NCBI RefSeq assembly: GCF_031846565.1
Contig: NZ_JAVRHL010000003.1
Coordinates: 558,001 to 622,000, forward strand
Length of the DNA stretch: 64,000 bases
Direction: 5' to 3'
Source of the DNA: Tropicimonas_B omnivorans
Lineage (GTDB): Bacteria; Pseudomonadota; Alphaproteobacteria; Rhodobacterales; Rhodobacteraceae
Positions 50,154 to 59,302 of this stretch are shown piece after piece (position 1 is the stretch's first letter; each line of letters starts with the position of its first letter). The notes under the pieces were generated by a model. That model did not search any database and was not told where the DNA came from. It saw nothing but the letters and a program-made list of their open reading frames with translations. Made by a program: the position numbers and the translations under genes.

Positions 50154-51764
50154 TCAGACCATCATCTCCTTCGTCGCGCTCAGGGTGAGGTCGGGATAGT
50201 CGCGCTCTACGCGGTCGATATCCCATTGCAGGCGCGTCAGATAGACGAGGTCGCCGTCGTTGTCCTCGGCCATGTGACCCTTGTTCTTCTCCGCGAAGGC
50301 CTCGACCTTCGCCTTCGGGCCGTGGACCCAGCGGGCGGAGGTGAACTGGGACGGCTCGAAGCGCACGGGCAGGCCGTATTCCAGCTCGATGCGGCTGGCG
50401 AGGACCTCGAACTGCAGCTGACCGACGACGCCGACGATGAACCCGGAGGCGAGCGTGGGCTTGAACACCTTCGCCGCGCCCTCCTCGGCGAACTGCATGA
50501 GCGCCTTCTCGAGGTGCTTGGCCTTCATCGGATCGCCGGCGCGGCAATTCTGCAGAAGCTCCGGCGCGAAGGAGGGGATCCCCGTGACCTTGAGGGCCTC
50601 GCCTTCGGTCAGCGTATCGCCGATGCGGAGCTGGCCGTGGTTCGGAATGCCGATGATGTCCCCGGCCCACGCCTCGTCCGCAAGCTCGCGGTCAGACGCG
50701 AGGAAGAGGACGGGATTCGAAATGGTCATAGGCTTCTTCGAGCGCACATGCGTCAGCTTCATGCCCCGGGTGAAGTGGCCCGAAGACATGCGCAGGAATG
50801 CGACGCGGTCCCGGTGCTTGGGATCCATGTTGGCCTGCACCTTGAAGACGAAGCCCGAAACCTTCTGCTCCTCGGGCGCGATCTGGCGCGGCTCGGCGGA
50901 GGTGGGCTGGGGTTCGGGGCCGAAATTGGCGATGCCGTCCATGAGCTCCTTCACGCCGAAGGAGTTGATCGCGCTGCCGAACCAGATCGGCGTCATGGTG
51001 CCCTCGGCGAAGGCCTGCCGGTCGAGAGGCGGCAAGAGCGCCCGGGCCATCTCGACCTCCTCGCGAAGGGTGGCAAGAAGGTGCTCGGGCACGTGGTCGG
51101 CAAGCTTGGGATCGTCCAGCCCGGTGATCTCGACCGTGGTGCCGACGCGATTGCGGTCCGCCCGGTCCATCAACTCGAGCCGGTCGTTGAGCATGTCGTA
51201 GCAGCCGAGGAAGTCCTGGCCGATGCCGATGGGCCATGACGCAGGCGTCACGTCGATCGCGAGGTTCTCCTGGATCTCGTCCACGATCTCGAAGACGTCC
51301 CGGCTTTCCCGGTCCATCTTGTTGCAGAAGGTGAGGATCGGCAGGTCCCGCATCCGGCAGACCTCGAACAGCTTCCGGGTCTGGCTTTCGACGCCCTTGG
51401 CCCCGTCGATCACCATGATCGCGGCATCGACGGCGGTCAGGGTCCGGTAGGTGTCCTCGGAGAAGTCGCTGTGGCCCGGCGTGTCCACCAGGTTGAAGCG
51501 GAACCGCTGGTAGTCGAACGACATGGCGGAGGCGGAGACCGAGATGCCCCGGTCCTTCTCCATCTGCATGAAGTCCGACCGCGTGCGCCGCGCCTCGCCC
51601 TTGGCGCGGACCTGCCCCGCCATCTGGATCGCGCCGCCGAAGAGCAGGAACTTCTCGGTCAGCGTCGTCTTGCCCGCATCGGGGTGCGAGATGATGGCAA
51701 AGGTCCGGCGCCGGGCGATTTCCGGCGGCAGATCGGGGCGGTTCGTGGGGGCGGCATCCAACAT
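50154..51764 (-). CDS. prfC: Peptide chain release factor 3
   Basis: 536 aa, the translational GTPase that recycles RF1/RF2. The G motifs are SHPDAGKTTLTEKFLLFGG (G1), DTPGHSDFSEDTYR (G3) and FCNKMDRESRD (G4), followed by domain II (FKVQANMDPKHRDRVAF) and a C-terminal domain (FIVGVVGQLQFEVLASRIELEYG). The ATG at 51764 is the family start. A good -10 box ends 6 bases before it, and no Shine-Dalgarno sequence is visible, so the mRNA may be leaderless. The long upstream open frame is out of context. Confidence 0.95.
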   Translation of the reverse strand: MLDAAPTNRPDLPPEIARRRTFAIISHPDAGKTTLTEKFLLFGGAIQMAGQVRAKGEARRTRSDFMQMEKDRGISVSASAMSFDYQRFRFNLVDTPGHSDFSEDTYRTLTAVDAAIMVIDGAKGVESQTRKLFEVCRMRDLPILTFCNKMDRESRDVFEIVDEIQENLAIDVTPASWPIGIGQDFLGCYDMLNDRLELMDRADRNRVGTTVEITGLDDPKLADHVPEHLLATLREEVEMARALLPPLDRQAFAEGTMTPIWFGSAINSFGVKELMDGIANFGPEPQPTSAEPRQIAPEEQKVSGFVFKVQANMDPKHRDRVAFLRMSSGHFTRGMKLTHVRSKKPMTISNPVLFLASDRELADEAWAGDIIGIPNHGQLRIGDTLTEGEALKVTGIPSFAPELLQNCRAGDPMKAKHLEKALMQFAEEGAAKVFKPTLASGFIVGVVGQLQFEVLASRIELEYGLPVRFEPSQFTSARWVHGPKAKVEAFAEKNKGHMAEDNDGDLVYLTRLQWDIDRVERDYPDLTLSATKEMMV

Positions 51765-51770
51765 GGCCGC

Positions 51771-51799
51771 GATATAGAGGCCGCGCGCGGGACGCACAA
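51771..51799 (-). promoter_or_regulatory. Probable promoter of prfC placing the start point at the ATG
   Basis: On the minus strand TTGTGC (51799-51794), 17 bp, TATATC (51776-51771), then GCGGCC and the ATG. Transcription would start at or one base before the initiation codon. Confidence 0.5.
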
Positions 51800-51915
51800 C
51801 GAAAAGCGCGATCGGTGATGGGGCAGGGCCGGGACGGACGAGGCGCCATGCGTGGGCCTGTCCGGTCAGGTGGGTTAACGGGCGTGCTGTCCGCTTTCGG
51901 CGACCCCCGCGTACG

Positions 51916-51939
51916 AAAACGGGCGCCCGAAGGCGCCCG
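51916..51939 (-). terminator. Terminator of the lytic transglycosylase-like gene
   Basis: On the minus strand CGGGCGCC (51939-51932), a TTCG loop, GGCGCCCG (51927-51920), then TTTT. A UUCG-capped hairpin about 30 bases after the stop. Confidence 0.85.
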
Positions 51940-51967
51940 CTGAGGATCGAAGCCGGGGAAGGATCGC

Positions 51968-52618
51968 TCAGAGGCCGGCCTTCTCGTCCGCATCGCGGCA
52001 GAAGGGCTGGCTGCGGGTCCACTGCATCATGTCCGAGCGTTTGCGGGAGGAGTGGAACGGGCCCCAGTCGGCCGCCACGCCGCGCATCCCTGCGGAGACG
52101 ACGCCATCGCGCTTCACAGTGCGGGCCATGATGCGGATTGCGCAGGACAGGTTCGCCTCGCCGTTCTTGAGCGCGGACCCGGACCCGGCGGTGCAACCAT
52201 AAGAGCGGGCCGTCGCAGGGGAGATCTGCACGAGGCCGAACCACTTGCCGCCGCCGCCGACGGCCGCGGGGTTCCACGTGCTCTCATGCTTGGCAAGAGC
52301 GGAGAGAAGGCCGGTCCAGAAGGCCTTGCGCTGCTCTTCGGTGGCATCGTCGTAGGCGGGGCACCATTGCTCGATGTCGCCGGGAATGATGTCGGGAAGG
52401 ATGGCGCCGTGATCCTCGAGGGCGGTGAGGGCGGTCATCGTCCAGGTCTTGCCCTCGGGACGGTGGTCCCAGCGCATGACCGGAAGGGTGGACGGCGCCT
52501 GCAGGCCGCGGGTGGCTTCGACGGAGCGGTTCGCCTGAACGGCGTCGCACGCACTGAGCGCGAAGAGAGGCACGGCCGCGATTGCAAGCGCCCGCAACGC
52601 CCTGAATACTCGTGTCAT
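51968..52618 (-). CDS. Lytic transglycosylase-like lipoprotein (SLT fold)
   Basis: 216 aa. The N-terminus MTRVFRALRALAIAAVPLFA with lipobox LSAC predicts an outer-membrane lipoprotein. The C-terminal half has an SLT-type pattern: LLSALAKHESTWNP with the candidate catalytic Glu, WFGLVQISPATARSYGC, and LSCAIRIMARTVKRDG. Such enzymes cleave the MurNAc-GlcNAc bond to give anhydromuropeptides. The ATG at 52618 was chosen for the compact signal peptide. It is divergent from gatB and ends at a UUCG terminator. Several cysteines may form disulfides. Confidence 0.82.
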   Translation of the reverse strand: MTRVFRALRALAIAAVPLFALSACDAVQANRSVEATRGLQAPSTLPVMRWDHRPEGKTWTMTALTALEDHGAILPDIIPGDIEQWCPAYDDATEEQRKAFWTGLLSALAKHESTWNPAAVGGGGKWFGLVQISPATARSYGCTAGSGSALKNGEANLSCAIRIMARTVKRDGVVSAGMRGVAADWGPFHSSRKRSDMMQWTRSQPFCRDADEKAGL

Positions 52619-52868
52619 GTGATGTTCTCGTGAACTTGTCCCAGGTAACGGGCCGGACAGGTGTCCGATTCGTCGCCGTCGCACAACCTTCTGTCCCTGA
52701 GGCAAGGTGTTTTCGGCGAAGCCTCGCCCACGACCTTACCAGCTGGTTAAAATGCACCGGCCCCCCCGGTGGGCCGGGCCGGGCTTGCTCCGGGCGGCCC
52801 GCGCCCCTAGAGATACGCGCCGAAGTAAGGGGCCCTGCCGGTCCGAACCCGCCCGAGGAGATGAGGCC

Positions 52869-54383
52869 ATGCTCGACCTGACCCACGACGCCCCAGCGCC
52901 CAAGGTGATCCAGGGAGCGAAGGAGGACTGGGAGCTCGTGATCGGGCTCGAGGTCCACGCCCAGGTCTCCTCGATGGCCAAGCTTTTCTCCGGCGCCTCC
53001 ACCGCGTTTGGCGCCGAGCCCAACAGCAACGTCGCCTTCGTGGATGCCGCGATGCCGGGGATGCTGCCGGTGATCAACGAGTATTGCATCGCGCAGGCGG
53101 TGCGCACGGGGCTGGGGCTGAAGGCGCAGATCAACCTCTTCTCCGCATTCGACCGGAAGAACTACTTCTATCCCGACCAGCCGGCGGGCTACCAGATCAG
53201 CCAGCTTTACCATCCCATCGTGGGCGAGGGCGAAGTGATGGTGGACATGGGCCCCGGCATCGCGCGGAAGGTCCGGATCGAGCGGATCCACCTCGAGCAG
53301 GACGCCGGCAAGTCGATCCATGACATGGACCCCGCCGCGTCCTTCGTCGACCTCAACCGCGCGGGCGTCGCGCTCATGGAGATCGTCAGCCGCCCCGACA
53401 TCCGCGGACCGGAGGAGGCTGCGGCCTATATCCTGAAGCTGCGCCAGATCATGCGCTATCTCGGGACCTGCGACGGCGACATGCAGAACGGCAACCTGCG
53501 CGCGGACGTCAACGTCTCGGTGTGCCGTCCGGGCGACTTCGAGAAGTACCGCGAGACCGGGGACTTCTCCCACCTGGGCACCCGCTGCGAGATCAAGAAC
53601 ATGAACTCGACGCGGTTCATCCAGCAGGCCATCGAGGTCGAGGCGCGGCGCCAGATTGCCATCCTCGAGGATGGCGGCGAGGTGGTGCAGGAGACGCGCG
53701 GCTTCGATCCCGACCGCGGCGAGACCCGGAGCCAGCGCTCCAAGGAAGAGGCGCACGATTACCGCTATTTCCCCGATCCCGACCTGCTGCCGCTCGAGAT
53801 CGAGCAGGGCTGGGTCGACGATATCGCGGGGACCCTTCCCGAATTGCCGGACGAGAAGAAGGCGCGCTTCGTGTCCGGCTTCGGGATGACCGAGTACGAT
53901 GCCAGCGTTCTGACCGCCGAGGTCGAGAATGCCGCCTACTTCGAAGAGGTCGCGGTCGGTCGGGACGGCAAGCTGGCCGCCAACTGGGTGATCAACGAGC
54001 TCTTCGGGCGTCTCAAGAAGGATGACGACAGGGACATCGAGGACAGCCCGGTCTCGGCGGCGCAGCTGGGGCAGATCATCGACCTGATCTCGAAGGGCGA
54101 CATCTCGGGCAAGATCGCCAAGGACCTCTTCGAGATCGTCTGGACCGAGGGCGGCGATCCGGCACGCATCGTCGAGGAGCGCGGGATGCGCCAGGTCACC
54201 GATACCGGCGCCATCGAGGCCGCCGTGGACCAGGTGATCGCTGACAACCCGGCGCAGGTGGAGAAGGCGCAGGCCAATCCCAAGCTCGCCGGCTGGTTCG
54301 TCGGCCAAGTGATGAAGGCCACCGGCGGCAAGGCGAACCCCAAGGCCGTCAACGATATCGTGACCGCGAAGCTGGGGCTCTAG
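52869..54383 (+). CDS. gatB: Asp-tRNA(Asn)/Glu-tRNA(Gln) amidotransferase subunit B
   Basis: 504 aa. It activates the misacylated tRNA carboxyl group in the GatCAB complex. It shows WELVIGLEVHAQ, FDRKNYFYPDQPAGYQISQ, GKSIHDMDPAASFVDLNRAGVALMEIVSRPD and the C-terminal helical YqeY/GatB tail (AGWFVGQVMKATGGKANPKAV). The ATG at 52869 was chosen because GAGGAGATG lies upstream; the longer open frame is unlikely. gatA and gatC are not in the window. Confidence 0.97.
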   Translation: MLDLTHDAPAPKVIQGAKEDWELVIGLEVHAQVSSMAKLFSGASTAFGAEPNSNVAFVDAAMPGMLPVINEYCIAQAVRTGLGLKAQINLFSAFDRKNYFYPDQPAGYQISQLYHPIVGEGEVMVDMGPGIARKVRIERIHLEQDAGKSIHDMDPAASFVDLNRAGVALMEIVSRPDIRGPEEAAAYILKLRQIMRYLGTCDGDMQNGNLRADVNVSVCRPGDFEKYRETGDFSHLGTRCEIKNMNSTRFIQQAIEVEARRQIAILEDGGEVVQETRGFDPDRGETRSQRSKEEAHDYRYFPDPDLLPLEIEQGWVDDIAGTLPELPDEKKARFVSGFGMTEYDASVLTAEVENAAYFEEVAVGRDGKLAANWVINELFGRLKKDDDRDIEDSPVSAAQLGQIIDLISKGDISGKIAKDLFEIVWTEGGDPARIVEERGMRQVTDTGAIEAAVDQVIADNPAQVEKAQANPKLAGWFVGQVMKATGGKANPKAVNDIVTAKLGL

Positions 54384-54643
54384 GCCCCGGGGGGCGCGCA
54401 CCGGGGGGGATGTGTCCTTCGCAGGATCCTTGCGCTGACAAGCGGTCTCGGGGGGCGGAGCTTCGGCCATCCGGACGCCCAAGGCCCCGCGGGGGCGGGC
54501 CCGGCGCCCGGAGCGGCATGCCGCCGATCGCGACTTTCTTCCTGTCCCAAGCGCATTTTTAGCGGGGCGGAGCAGGCGGCGCTCCCTTTTCCTTCCGGCT
54601 CGCTTGCATTAGGTTGTCCGCCGGTCGAGCGAAGGAGCGGGAC

Positions 54644-55207
54644 ATGCCGCGATACGAATACAAGGTTGTTCCGGCTCCGGAGCGGGGCACGAAGGTGAAG
54701 GGGCTGAAGACAACTCCCGATCGCTTCGCCTACGCCCTCGAGGAGCTGATGAACGAGCTGGGCGCCAAGGGCTGGGATTACGTCCGTGCCGATACGCTGC
54801 CCTGCGAGGAGCGCTCGGGCCTCACGTCGCGCAAGACGAGCTACCAGAACATGCTGGTTTTCCGCCGCTCGGCCGAGAGCGCCACGATGCGTCCTGCCGA
54901 GGGCGCAGGTCTCGTGACCGCGCCGTCGCCGCAGCCCTCCGCCGTGACGGCGGCGCATGTCGCGTCTGCCCCGGTGCGGGCGGACGAGGCGCCCGTTGCC
55001 ACGCCCGAGTCGCATGGGGACGACACGCCGGCTGCACCGGTTCATGCAGACCCCGCGAGCGATCCCCACGAGACCTCGCAGGACAAGAAGGATGCCGCCG
55101 CAGCCGCTGCCGCTGCCCTGTCCGCCTATCGCGGGCGGGAAGACGGCCCGTCCTCCGCCCCGCCGCTCGGACCCGCCGGGCCCAAGAAGGACCAGGCGGC
55201 CGAATAG
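54644..55207 (+). CDS. DUF4177-like protein with disordered C-terminus
   Basis: 187 aa. The first ~75 residues (MPRYEYKVVPAPERGTKVKG, ELMNELGAKGWDYVRADTLP, then TSYQNMLVFRR) match the small DUF4177 alpha/beta fold, which has no known activity. The rest is Ala/Pro/Asp-rich and probably unstructured. A GAAGGAG site lies just before the ATG at 54644; the in-frame start at 54614 lacks one. The 260-base gap after gatB holds only GC-rich sequence without a clear gene. Function unknown. Confidence 0.8.
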   Translation: MPRYEYKVVPAPERGTKVKGLKTTPDRFAYALEELMNELGAKGWDYVRADTLPCEERSGLTSRKTSYQNMLVFRRSAESATMRPAEGAGLVTAPSPQPSAVTAAHVASAPVRADEAPVATPESHGDDTPAAPVHADPASDPHETSQDKKDAAAAAAAALSAYRGREDGPSSAPPLGPAGPKKDQAAE

Positions 55208-55216
55208 GCGCCCGCT

Positions 55217-55474
55217 CTACTCGGAGATATCGAGCGACAGAGCGTGGATCTTCCCCATGATATCGGGCCCGAGCGCGGCGTGGACCGCGCGATGGCGGGC
55301 AATCCTGCTTTGGCCCGCGAACGCCTTGGATTCGATGACGACGTGCCAGTGGCTCTCGCCGCCCTCCTGATATCCCGCGTGGCCGCGATGCATCTCGCTC
55401 TGATCTTCGACCTCGAGCCGGTGCGGCGCAAACGTCTCTTCAAGACGAGAGCTGATGCTGTCGGACATGGACAT
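55217..55474 (-). CDS. BolA family protein
   Basis: 85 aa. The class II KH-like BolA fold shows ISSRLEETFAPHRLEVEDQS, then the loop SEMHRGHAGYQEGGESHWHV and the conserved RHRAVHAALGPDIMGKIHALSL. The signature His (HALSL) that ligates [2Fe-2S] with monothiol glutaredoxins is present. The start is 55474 (AAGAAGG upstream), with an alternative ATG two codons on. It is divergent from the J-domain gene, a common alphaproteobacterial pair. Confidence 0.92.
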   Translation of the reverse strand: MSMSDSISSRLEETFAPHRLEVEDQSEMHRGHAGYQEGGESHWHVVIESKAFAGQSRIARHRAVHAALGPDIMGKIHALSLDISE

Positions 55475-55598
55475 TTTTTGACCTTCTTTCCTCTTCCCTC
55501 ATGGCTCGCACGGGGTAAACTCTCCGCTCCGAGCCGAAAAGGCCTATCCGCTCTGCCGGGCGGCCTGCACGAACCCCGCGATCCGCGAAAGGACTGAC

Positions 55599-56228
55599 AT
55601 GGCATCCTCAGACCCATTCGGCTTCGACCTGCGCGTGTCGAGCGACAAGAAGAAGCGGACCCGCGGGCGTCGTGGCATGTCCGGTGCGTTCGAGACGTCG
55701 CAGCGCGTCTGCGAGCATCCGGGCTGCCAGGAGCCCGGCAAGTACCGCGCGCCCAAATCCCCGGATTCGCTCGATGATTTCTACTGGTTCTGCAAGACCC
55801 ACGTCCGGGAATACAACCTCAAGTGGAACTTCTTCGAGGGCACCACGGAGGAGGAATTGTCCGAGCACATGGACAATGACCGCGTCTGGGAGCGCAAGAC
55901 GAAGCCCTTCCGGCAATCGGCTGAGGAGCGGGCCTGGTCCCGGCTCGGGGTGGACGATCCGCACCAGGTGCTGGGCCAGAACGCCACGCGAAACCCCGGC
56001 AAGTCCATCACCGGAACGCGGCGCCTGCCGCCCACGGAGCGGCGCGCTTTGGAGATTCTCGACGCGAAGGATCACTGGACGCGGACGGAGATCCGCAAGA
56101 GCTACAAGGCGCTGATCAAGATCCTGCACCCCGACATGAATGGCGGTGACCGCTCCGACGAGGAGCGCCTGCAGGAGGTCATGTGGGCCTGGGATCAGGT
56201 CAAGGAAAGCCGTAACTTTAAGGAGTAG
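55599..56228 (+). CDS. J-domain (DnaJ-like) protein
   Basis: 209 aa. The J-domain is at the C-terminus, about residues 145-209 (ALEILDAKDHWTRTEIRKSYKALIKILHPDMNGGDRS), with the HPD tripeptide that stimulates DnaK ATPase. The N-terminal part has SQRVCEHPGCQEPGKYRAPK and FYWFCKTHVREYN, a Cys/His set that may bind zinc. This C-terminal J-domain type is conserved next to bolA in Rhodobacteraceae, usually followed by cobS/cobT, which are absent here. The ATG at 55599 is the first with the conserved start. Confidence 0.9.
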   Translation: MASSDPFGFDLRVSSDKKKRTRGRRGMSGAFETSQRVCEHPGCQEPGKYRAPKSPDSLDDFYWFCKTHVREYNLKWNFFEGTTEEELSEHMDNDRVWERKTKPFRQSAEERAWSRLGVDDPHQVLGQNATRNPGKSITGTRRLPPTERRALEILDAKDHWTRTEIRKSYKALIKILHPDMNGGDRSDEERLQEVMWAWDQVKESRNFKE

Positions 56229-56247
56229 GCCCTTCGCAGGGCGCGCG

Positions 56248-56868
56248 TCAGAGCGCGTCCACCAGCGGGGCCCACTGGTCCTGGATGGGCCGGAGCGCCG
56301 CGAGGTCCCGGTCGAAGATCGTCAGCCCCTCATCGGCGAGATCGCCATAGGCGGCGCGCTCGGTCACATGGGCGACGGGGGCCTGCCCCATCTTGTCGAA
56401 GAACGCCGCGAGGCGGGCGGAACTGCGCTGCCGCGGCCTCAGGCGATTGGCGACGAGCAGGGCCTCGGCCTTGCCTTTCCGGACGCGCTTGATCCCGCCG
56501 AGCATCTTCAGGAAGCGCTTCGTGGCATCCGCGTCGAAGGTCGAGGGCAGGACCGGGACGATCACCGCGTGGGATTCGGAAACGAGGGCCTTCAGCGCCG
56601 CCTCGTCCTGTGCGCCGGGAGCGTCCACGATCAGCCAGTCGAGGCCTTTCGGGGCGCTGCCGACGGAGCGGGCACCGGTCCAGTCCACCTGTGCGATGGG
56701 GCGAATGCCCGACGGGCGTCGTTTCAGCCAGCGCCGGGAGCTCTTCTGCGGGTCAGCATCGGCGAGGCCGACGGTCCAGCCGCCCCGCGCGAGCGCGCCG
56801 GCCAGCGTCACCGCGACGGTCGTCTTGCCGCAGCCGCCCTTGCTGTTCGCGATCAGGATTGTCTTCAT
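56248..56868 (-). CDS. ParA/MinD family ATPase
   Basis: 206 aa. The deviant Walker A motif (NSKGGCGKTTVAVTLAGALA) with both lysines, a Walker A' (GLADADPQKSSRRWLKRRP) and Walker B (LDWLIVDAPGAQDEAAL) are present. It is the compact plasmid/chromosome-type ParA without an N-terminal HTH. No parB-like gene or obvious parS sites lie nearby, so it is an orphan that may position a protein complex rather than DNA. It starts at the second of two adjacent ATG codons (56871/56868). It converges with the J-domain gene and is divergent from the cystathionine lyase-like gene. Confidence 0.88.
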   Translation of the reverse strand: MKTILIANSKGGCGKTTVAVTLAGALARGGWTVGLADADPQKSSRRWLKRRPSGIRPIAQVDWTGARSVGSAPKGLDWLIVDAPGAQDEAALKALVSESHAVIVPVLPSTFDADATKRFLKMLGGIKRVRKGKAEALLVANRLRPRQRSSARLAAFFDKMGQAPVAHVTERAAYGDLADEGLTIFDRDLAALRPIQDQWAPLVDAL

Positions 56869-56991
56869 CATTCGTCCGGTTCTGGCCGTTCTAGATGACG
56901 CTAGCATGACAACCCGGCGGGCCGGACACTTTTCTCGCGAAGGTCAGGACGTTAGACGGGGATGCGCCATGCGGGCGCGGAGAGCCACGCC

Positions 56992-58098
56992 ATGACAGAT
57001 CCCGCCGCGCGCGCCGCCGCGCTTCTCCACCTGCACCACGGAGGTCTCGAGCCGGGCGATCCGCTGCGGGCGCCGATCGGACTGTCCACCATGTTCCACC
57101 TGCCCGGAGATCCGGCCGGGCTGAGAGGCTACGGGCGCGGGGACAACGCGACATGGGACGCAGCGGAAGCGGCCCTGGCCCATCTCGAGGACGCTCCCTC
57201 GGTGCTCTTCCCGTCCGGTATGGCGGCCATCACGGCGGGGCTCATGGCGATGCTGAAGGCAGGGGATCGCCTGATCCTTCCGTCCGACGGCTACTATACG
57301 ACGCGGCTTCTGACCGAACGTGTCCTCGAACGGTTCGGTGTCGAGGTGGAGATGCGGCCGACCGCCCGGATGGCGGAGGGCGGGTTCGACGGCGTCTCCC
57401 TCGTCATGCTGGAAACGCCATCCAATCCGGGGCTCGACCTGTGCGACATCGCCGGGATCGCGGCGGAGGTGCACGCGGCCGGCGGGCGGGTGATCTGCGA
57501 CAACACCACGATGACCCCGCTTGGCCAGCGGCCGCTCGATCTCGGTGCGGATGTGGTCGTCGCCTCCGATACCAAGGCGCCGAACGGGCATTCCGACGTC
57601 CTGGCCGGTCATGTCGCGACGCGGGACGGGGAGCTTCTGGAGCGCGTCAGGGATTGGCGGAAGATCTCCGGAGCTATTCCGGGGCCGATGGAGGCGTGGC
57701 TGCTCCTGCGTGGGCTGGAGACGCTGGAGGTCCGATTGTCGCGCATGTGGGCGACGGCGGAGGCCGTGGCGGCAGCCCTGGCGGGGCATCCGAAGGTGGA
57801 GCGGCTCGTCTATCCGACGCGGCCGGACCATCCGCAGGCGGACCTCGCGGCGCGGCAGATGTCCTCGGGCGGCACGCTGATCGGCCTGACGCTGGCGGAC
57901 GGGGAGACGGCGACGCGGTTCATTACCGGTTGCCCCTACCTCGCGTCGGCAACGTCCTTCGGCGGCGTCCATTCCTCCGCCGAGCGACGGGCGCGGTGGG
58001 GGGACGAGGTGCCGGGCGGCTTCGTGCGTCTCTCCATCGGATGTGAGCCGGAAGCGGCCCTGATGCCAGCCCTCATCGAAGCGCTCGACCGAGCCTGA
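56992..58098 (+). CDS. Cystathionine gamma-lyase-like PLP enzyme (Cys/Met metabolism family)
   Basis: 368 aa, Cys/Met metabolism PLP family. It has GYGRGDNATWDAAEAALAHLE, the SVLFPSGMAAI motif, ETPSNPGLDLCDI, VICDNTTMTPLGQRPLDLGADVV, and Lys195 in ASDTKAPNGHSDVLAGHV (Schiff base). The usual aromatic residue after that Lys is replaced (TKA in place of TKY). The start at 56992 follows GGAGAG. It probably cleaves cystathionine or related thioethers. The neighbourhood does not narrow the substrate. Slightly shorter than typical CGL (about 390 aa). Confidence 0.88.
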   Translation: MTDPAARAAALLHLHHGGLEPGDPLRAPIGLSTMFHLPGDPAGLRGYGRGDNATWDAAEAALAHLEDAPSVLFPSGMAAITAGLMAMLKAGDRLILPSDGYYTTRLLTERVLERFGVEVEMRPTARMAEGGFDGVSLVMLETPSNPGLDLCDIAGIAAEVHAAGGRVICDNTTMTPLGQRPLDLGADVVVASDTKAPNGHSDVLAGHVATRDGELLERVRDWRKISGAIPGPMEAWLLLRGLETLEVRLSRMWATAEAVAAALAGHPKVERLVYPTRPDHPQADLAARQMSSGGTLIGLTLADGETATRFITGCPYLASATSFGGVHSSAERRARWGDEVPGGFVRLSIGCEPEAALMPALIEALDRA

Positions 58099-58233
58099 CC
58101 TCACGTTGTCCTCGTGCCTTTACTTGGGCAGGGGTGCGCCCCATCTGCACGGGCGGGCCCATCTGGCGAATGGCGCGGCCTTCGCGATGGCCGTTTCGGT
58201 TCACACCCTCGTTCGGCATCGGAATGTCACGCA

Positions 58234-59175
58234 ATGATCCTGTCCATCGGAGCCGGTCTTGTCCTTCTCGCCCTTGGCGGGGAGGGTCTCGTGCGCGGCG
58301 CTGTCGCGCTTGCGGCGCGGCTCGGCATGTCGCCGCTTCTCATCGGTCTGACCGTCGTGGGGTTCGGCACGTCGACGCCTGAACTCTTCACCTCGCTCCG
58401 GGCCGCCTTCGCCGGCGCGCCGGGGATCGCCGTCGGCAACGTCGTCGGCTCCAACATCGCCAATATCCTGTTGATTCTCGGCGTTGCGGCCCTCATCGCG
58501 CCCGTCATGGTGTCGCCGTCTGCCTTTCGGCGGGACGGGCTGTCCCTTGGTCTGGCGACGCTCGCCGCGGCAATCGTCGTTCTGATCGGAGTTCTGACGC
58601 GGGGGGCGGGCCTGCCCCTTCTCGTCGGCCTCGCGGTCTATCTCTTCGTGGCATACCGGCTGGAGATGCGCGCGGGCAGGCCCGAGGCGGCTCCGCCTGA
58701 TGCTCCCGGGGCGGGCCTTCCGGTTGCCCTGCTCTACGCGGTGGGCGGGATCGCGATGACGGTCCTCGGCGCGGGGCTCCTCGTCGGCGGCGCGACGGAT
58801 CTGGCGCGGATGTGGGGCGTGCCCGATACGGTGATCGGGCTGACGCTCGTCGCCATCGGCACCTCGCTGCCGGAACTGGTGACGTCGGTGATCGCCGCAT
58901 TGCGCGGGCAGGGGGACCTCGCCTTCGGCAACGTCGTCGGCTCGAACATCTACAATATCCTCGGCATTCTGGGCGCGACGGCGCTCGTGAAGCCGATCCC
59001 GGTCCCGGCGCAGATCGCGCGAGTGGATATCTGGATCATGGCAGGTGCGACCCTGGTCCTCGTCGCGGTCGCCGTGACCGGCTGGCGGATCAGGCGATGG
59101 GAGGGCGGCCTGCTCCTCGCGCTCTATCTCGGATACGTCGCCTGGCTCGGGGTGGGGGCCATCGGCGGGGTGTGA
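58234..59175 (+). CDS. Calcium/sodium antiporter (CaCA family, YrbG-like)
   Basis: 313 aa, about ten membrane helices in two inverted halves. Each half carries an alpha-repeat: GFGTSTPELFTSLRAAFAG followed by GNVVGSNIANILLI, and AIGTSLPELVTSVIAALRG followed by GNVVGSNIYNILGI, with the Glu that ligates Ca2+. It exchanges Ca2+ for Na+ across the inner membrane. The ATG at 58234 begins the first helix (ILSIGAGLVLLALGGEGLV); the longer frame upstream is not needed. Confidence 0.93.
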   Translation: MILSIGAGLVLLALGGEGLVRGAVALAARLGMSPLLIGLTVVGFGTSTPELFTSLRAAFAGAPGIAVGNVVGSNIANILLILGVAALIAPVMVSPSAFRRDGLSLGLATLAAAIVVLIGVLTRGAGLPLLVGLAVYLFVAYRLEMRAGRPEAAPPDAPGAGLPVALLYAVGGIAMTVLGAGLLVGGATDLARMWGVPDTVIGLTLVAIGTSLPELVTSVIAALRGQGDLAFGNVVGSNIYNILGILGATALVKPIPVPAQIARVDIWIMAGATLVLVAVAVTGWRIRRWEGGLLLALYLGYVAWLGVGAIGGV

Positions 59176-59251
59176 GGCGAAAGGCGCCCCGCGTCGGCGT
59201 TAGCGCCCGCCGCGGCATGATCCCGCTTCAGCCGCCTGACACCACAGCAAG

Positions 59252-59280
59252 AAGGCCGGCCCCCGTGGGGACCGGCCCTT
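59252..59280. terminator. Bidirectional hairpin between antiporter and catalase genes
   Basis: AAGGCCGG-C-CCCC, a short GTGG loop, GGGG-A-CCGGCCCTT. The stem is nearly symmetric and lies between two convergent genes, so it can end both transcripts. Confidence 0.65.
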
Positions 59281-59302
59281 GTCTTGGCAATACCGCCGGG
59301 CT

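Noticed and set aside
58099..58233. Riboswitch ahead of the Ca2+/Na+ antiporter gene
   Set aside because: The 135-base gap has no recognisable conserved riboswitch core.
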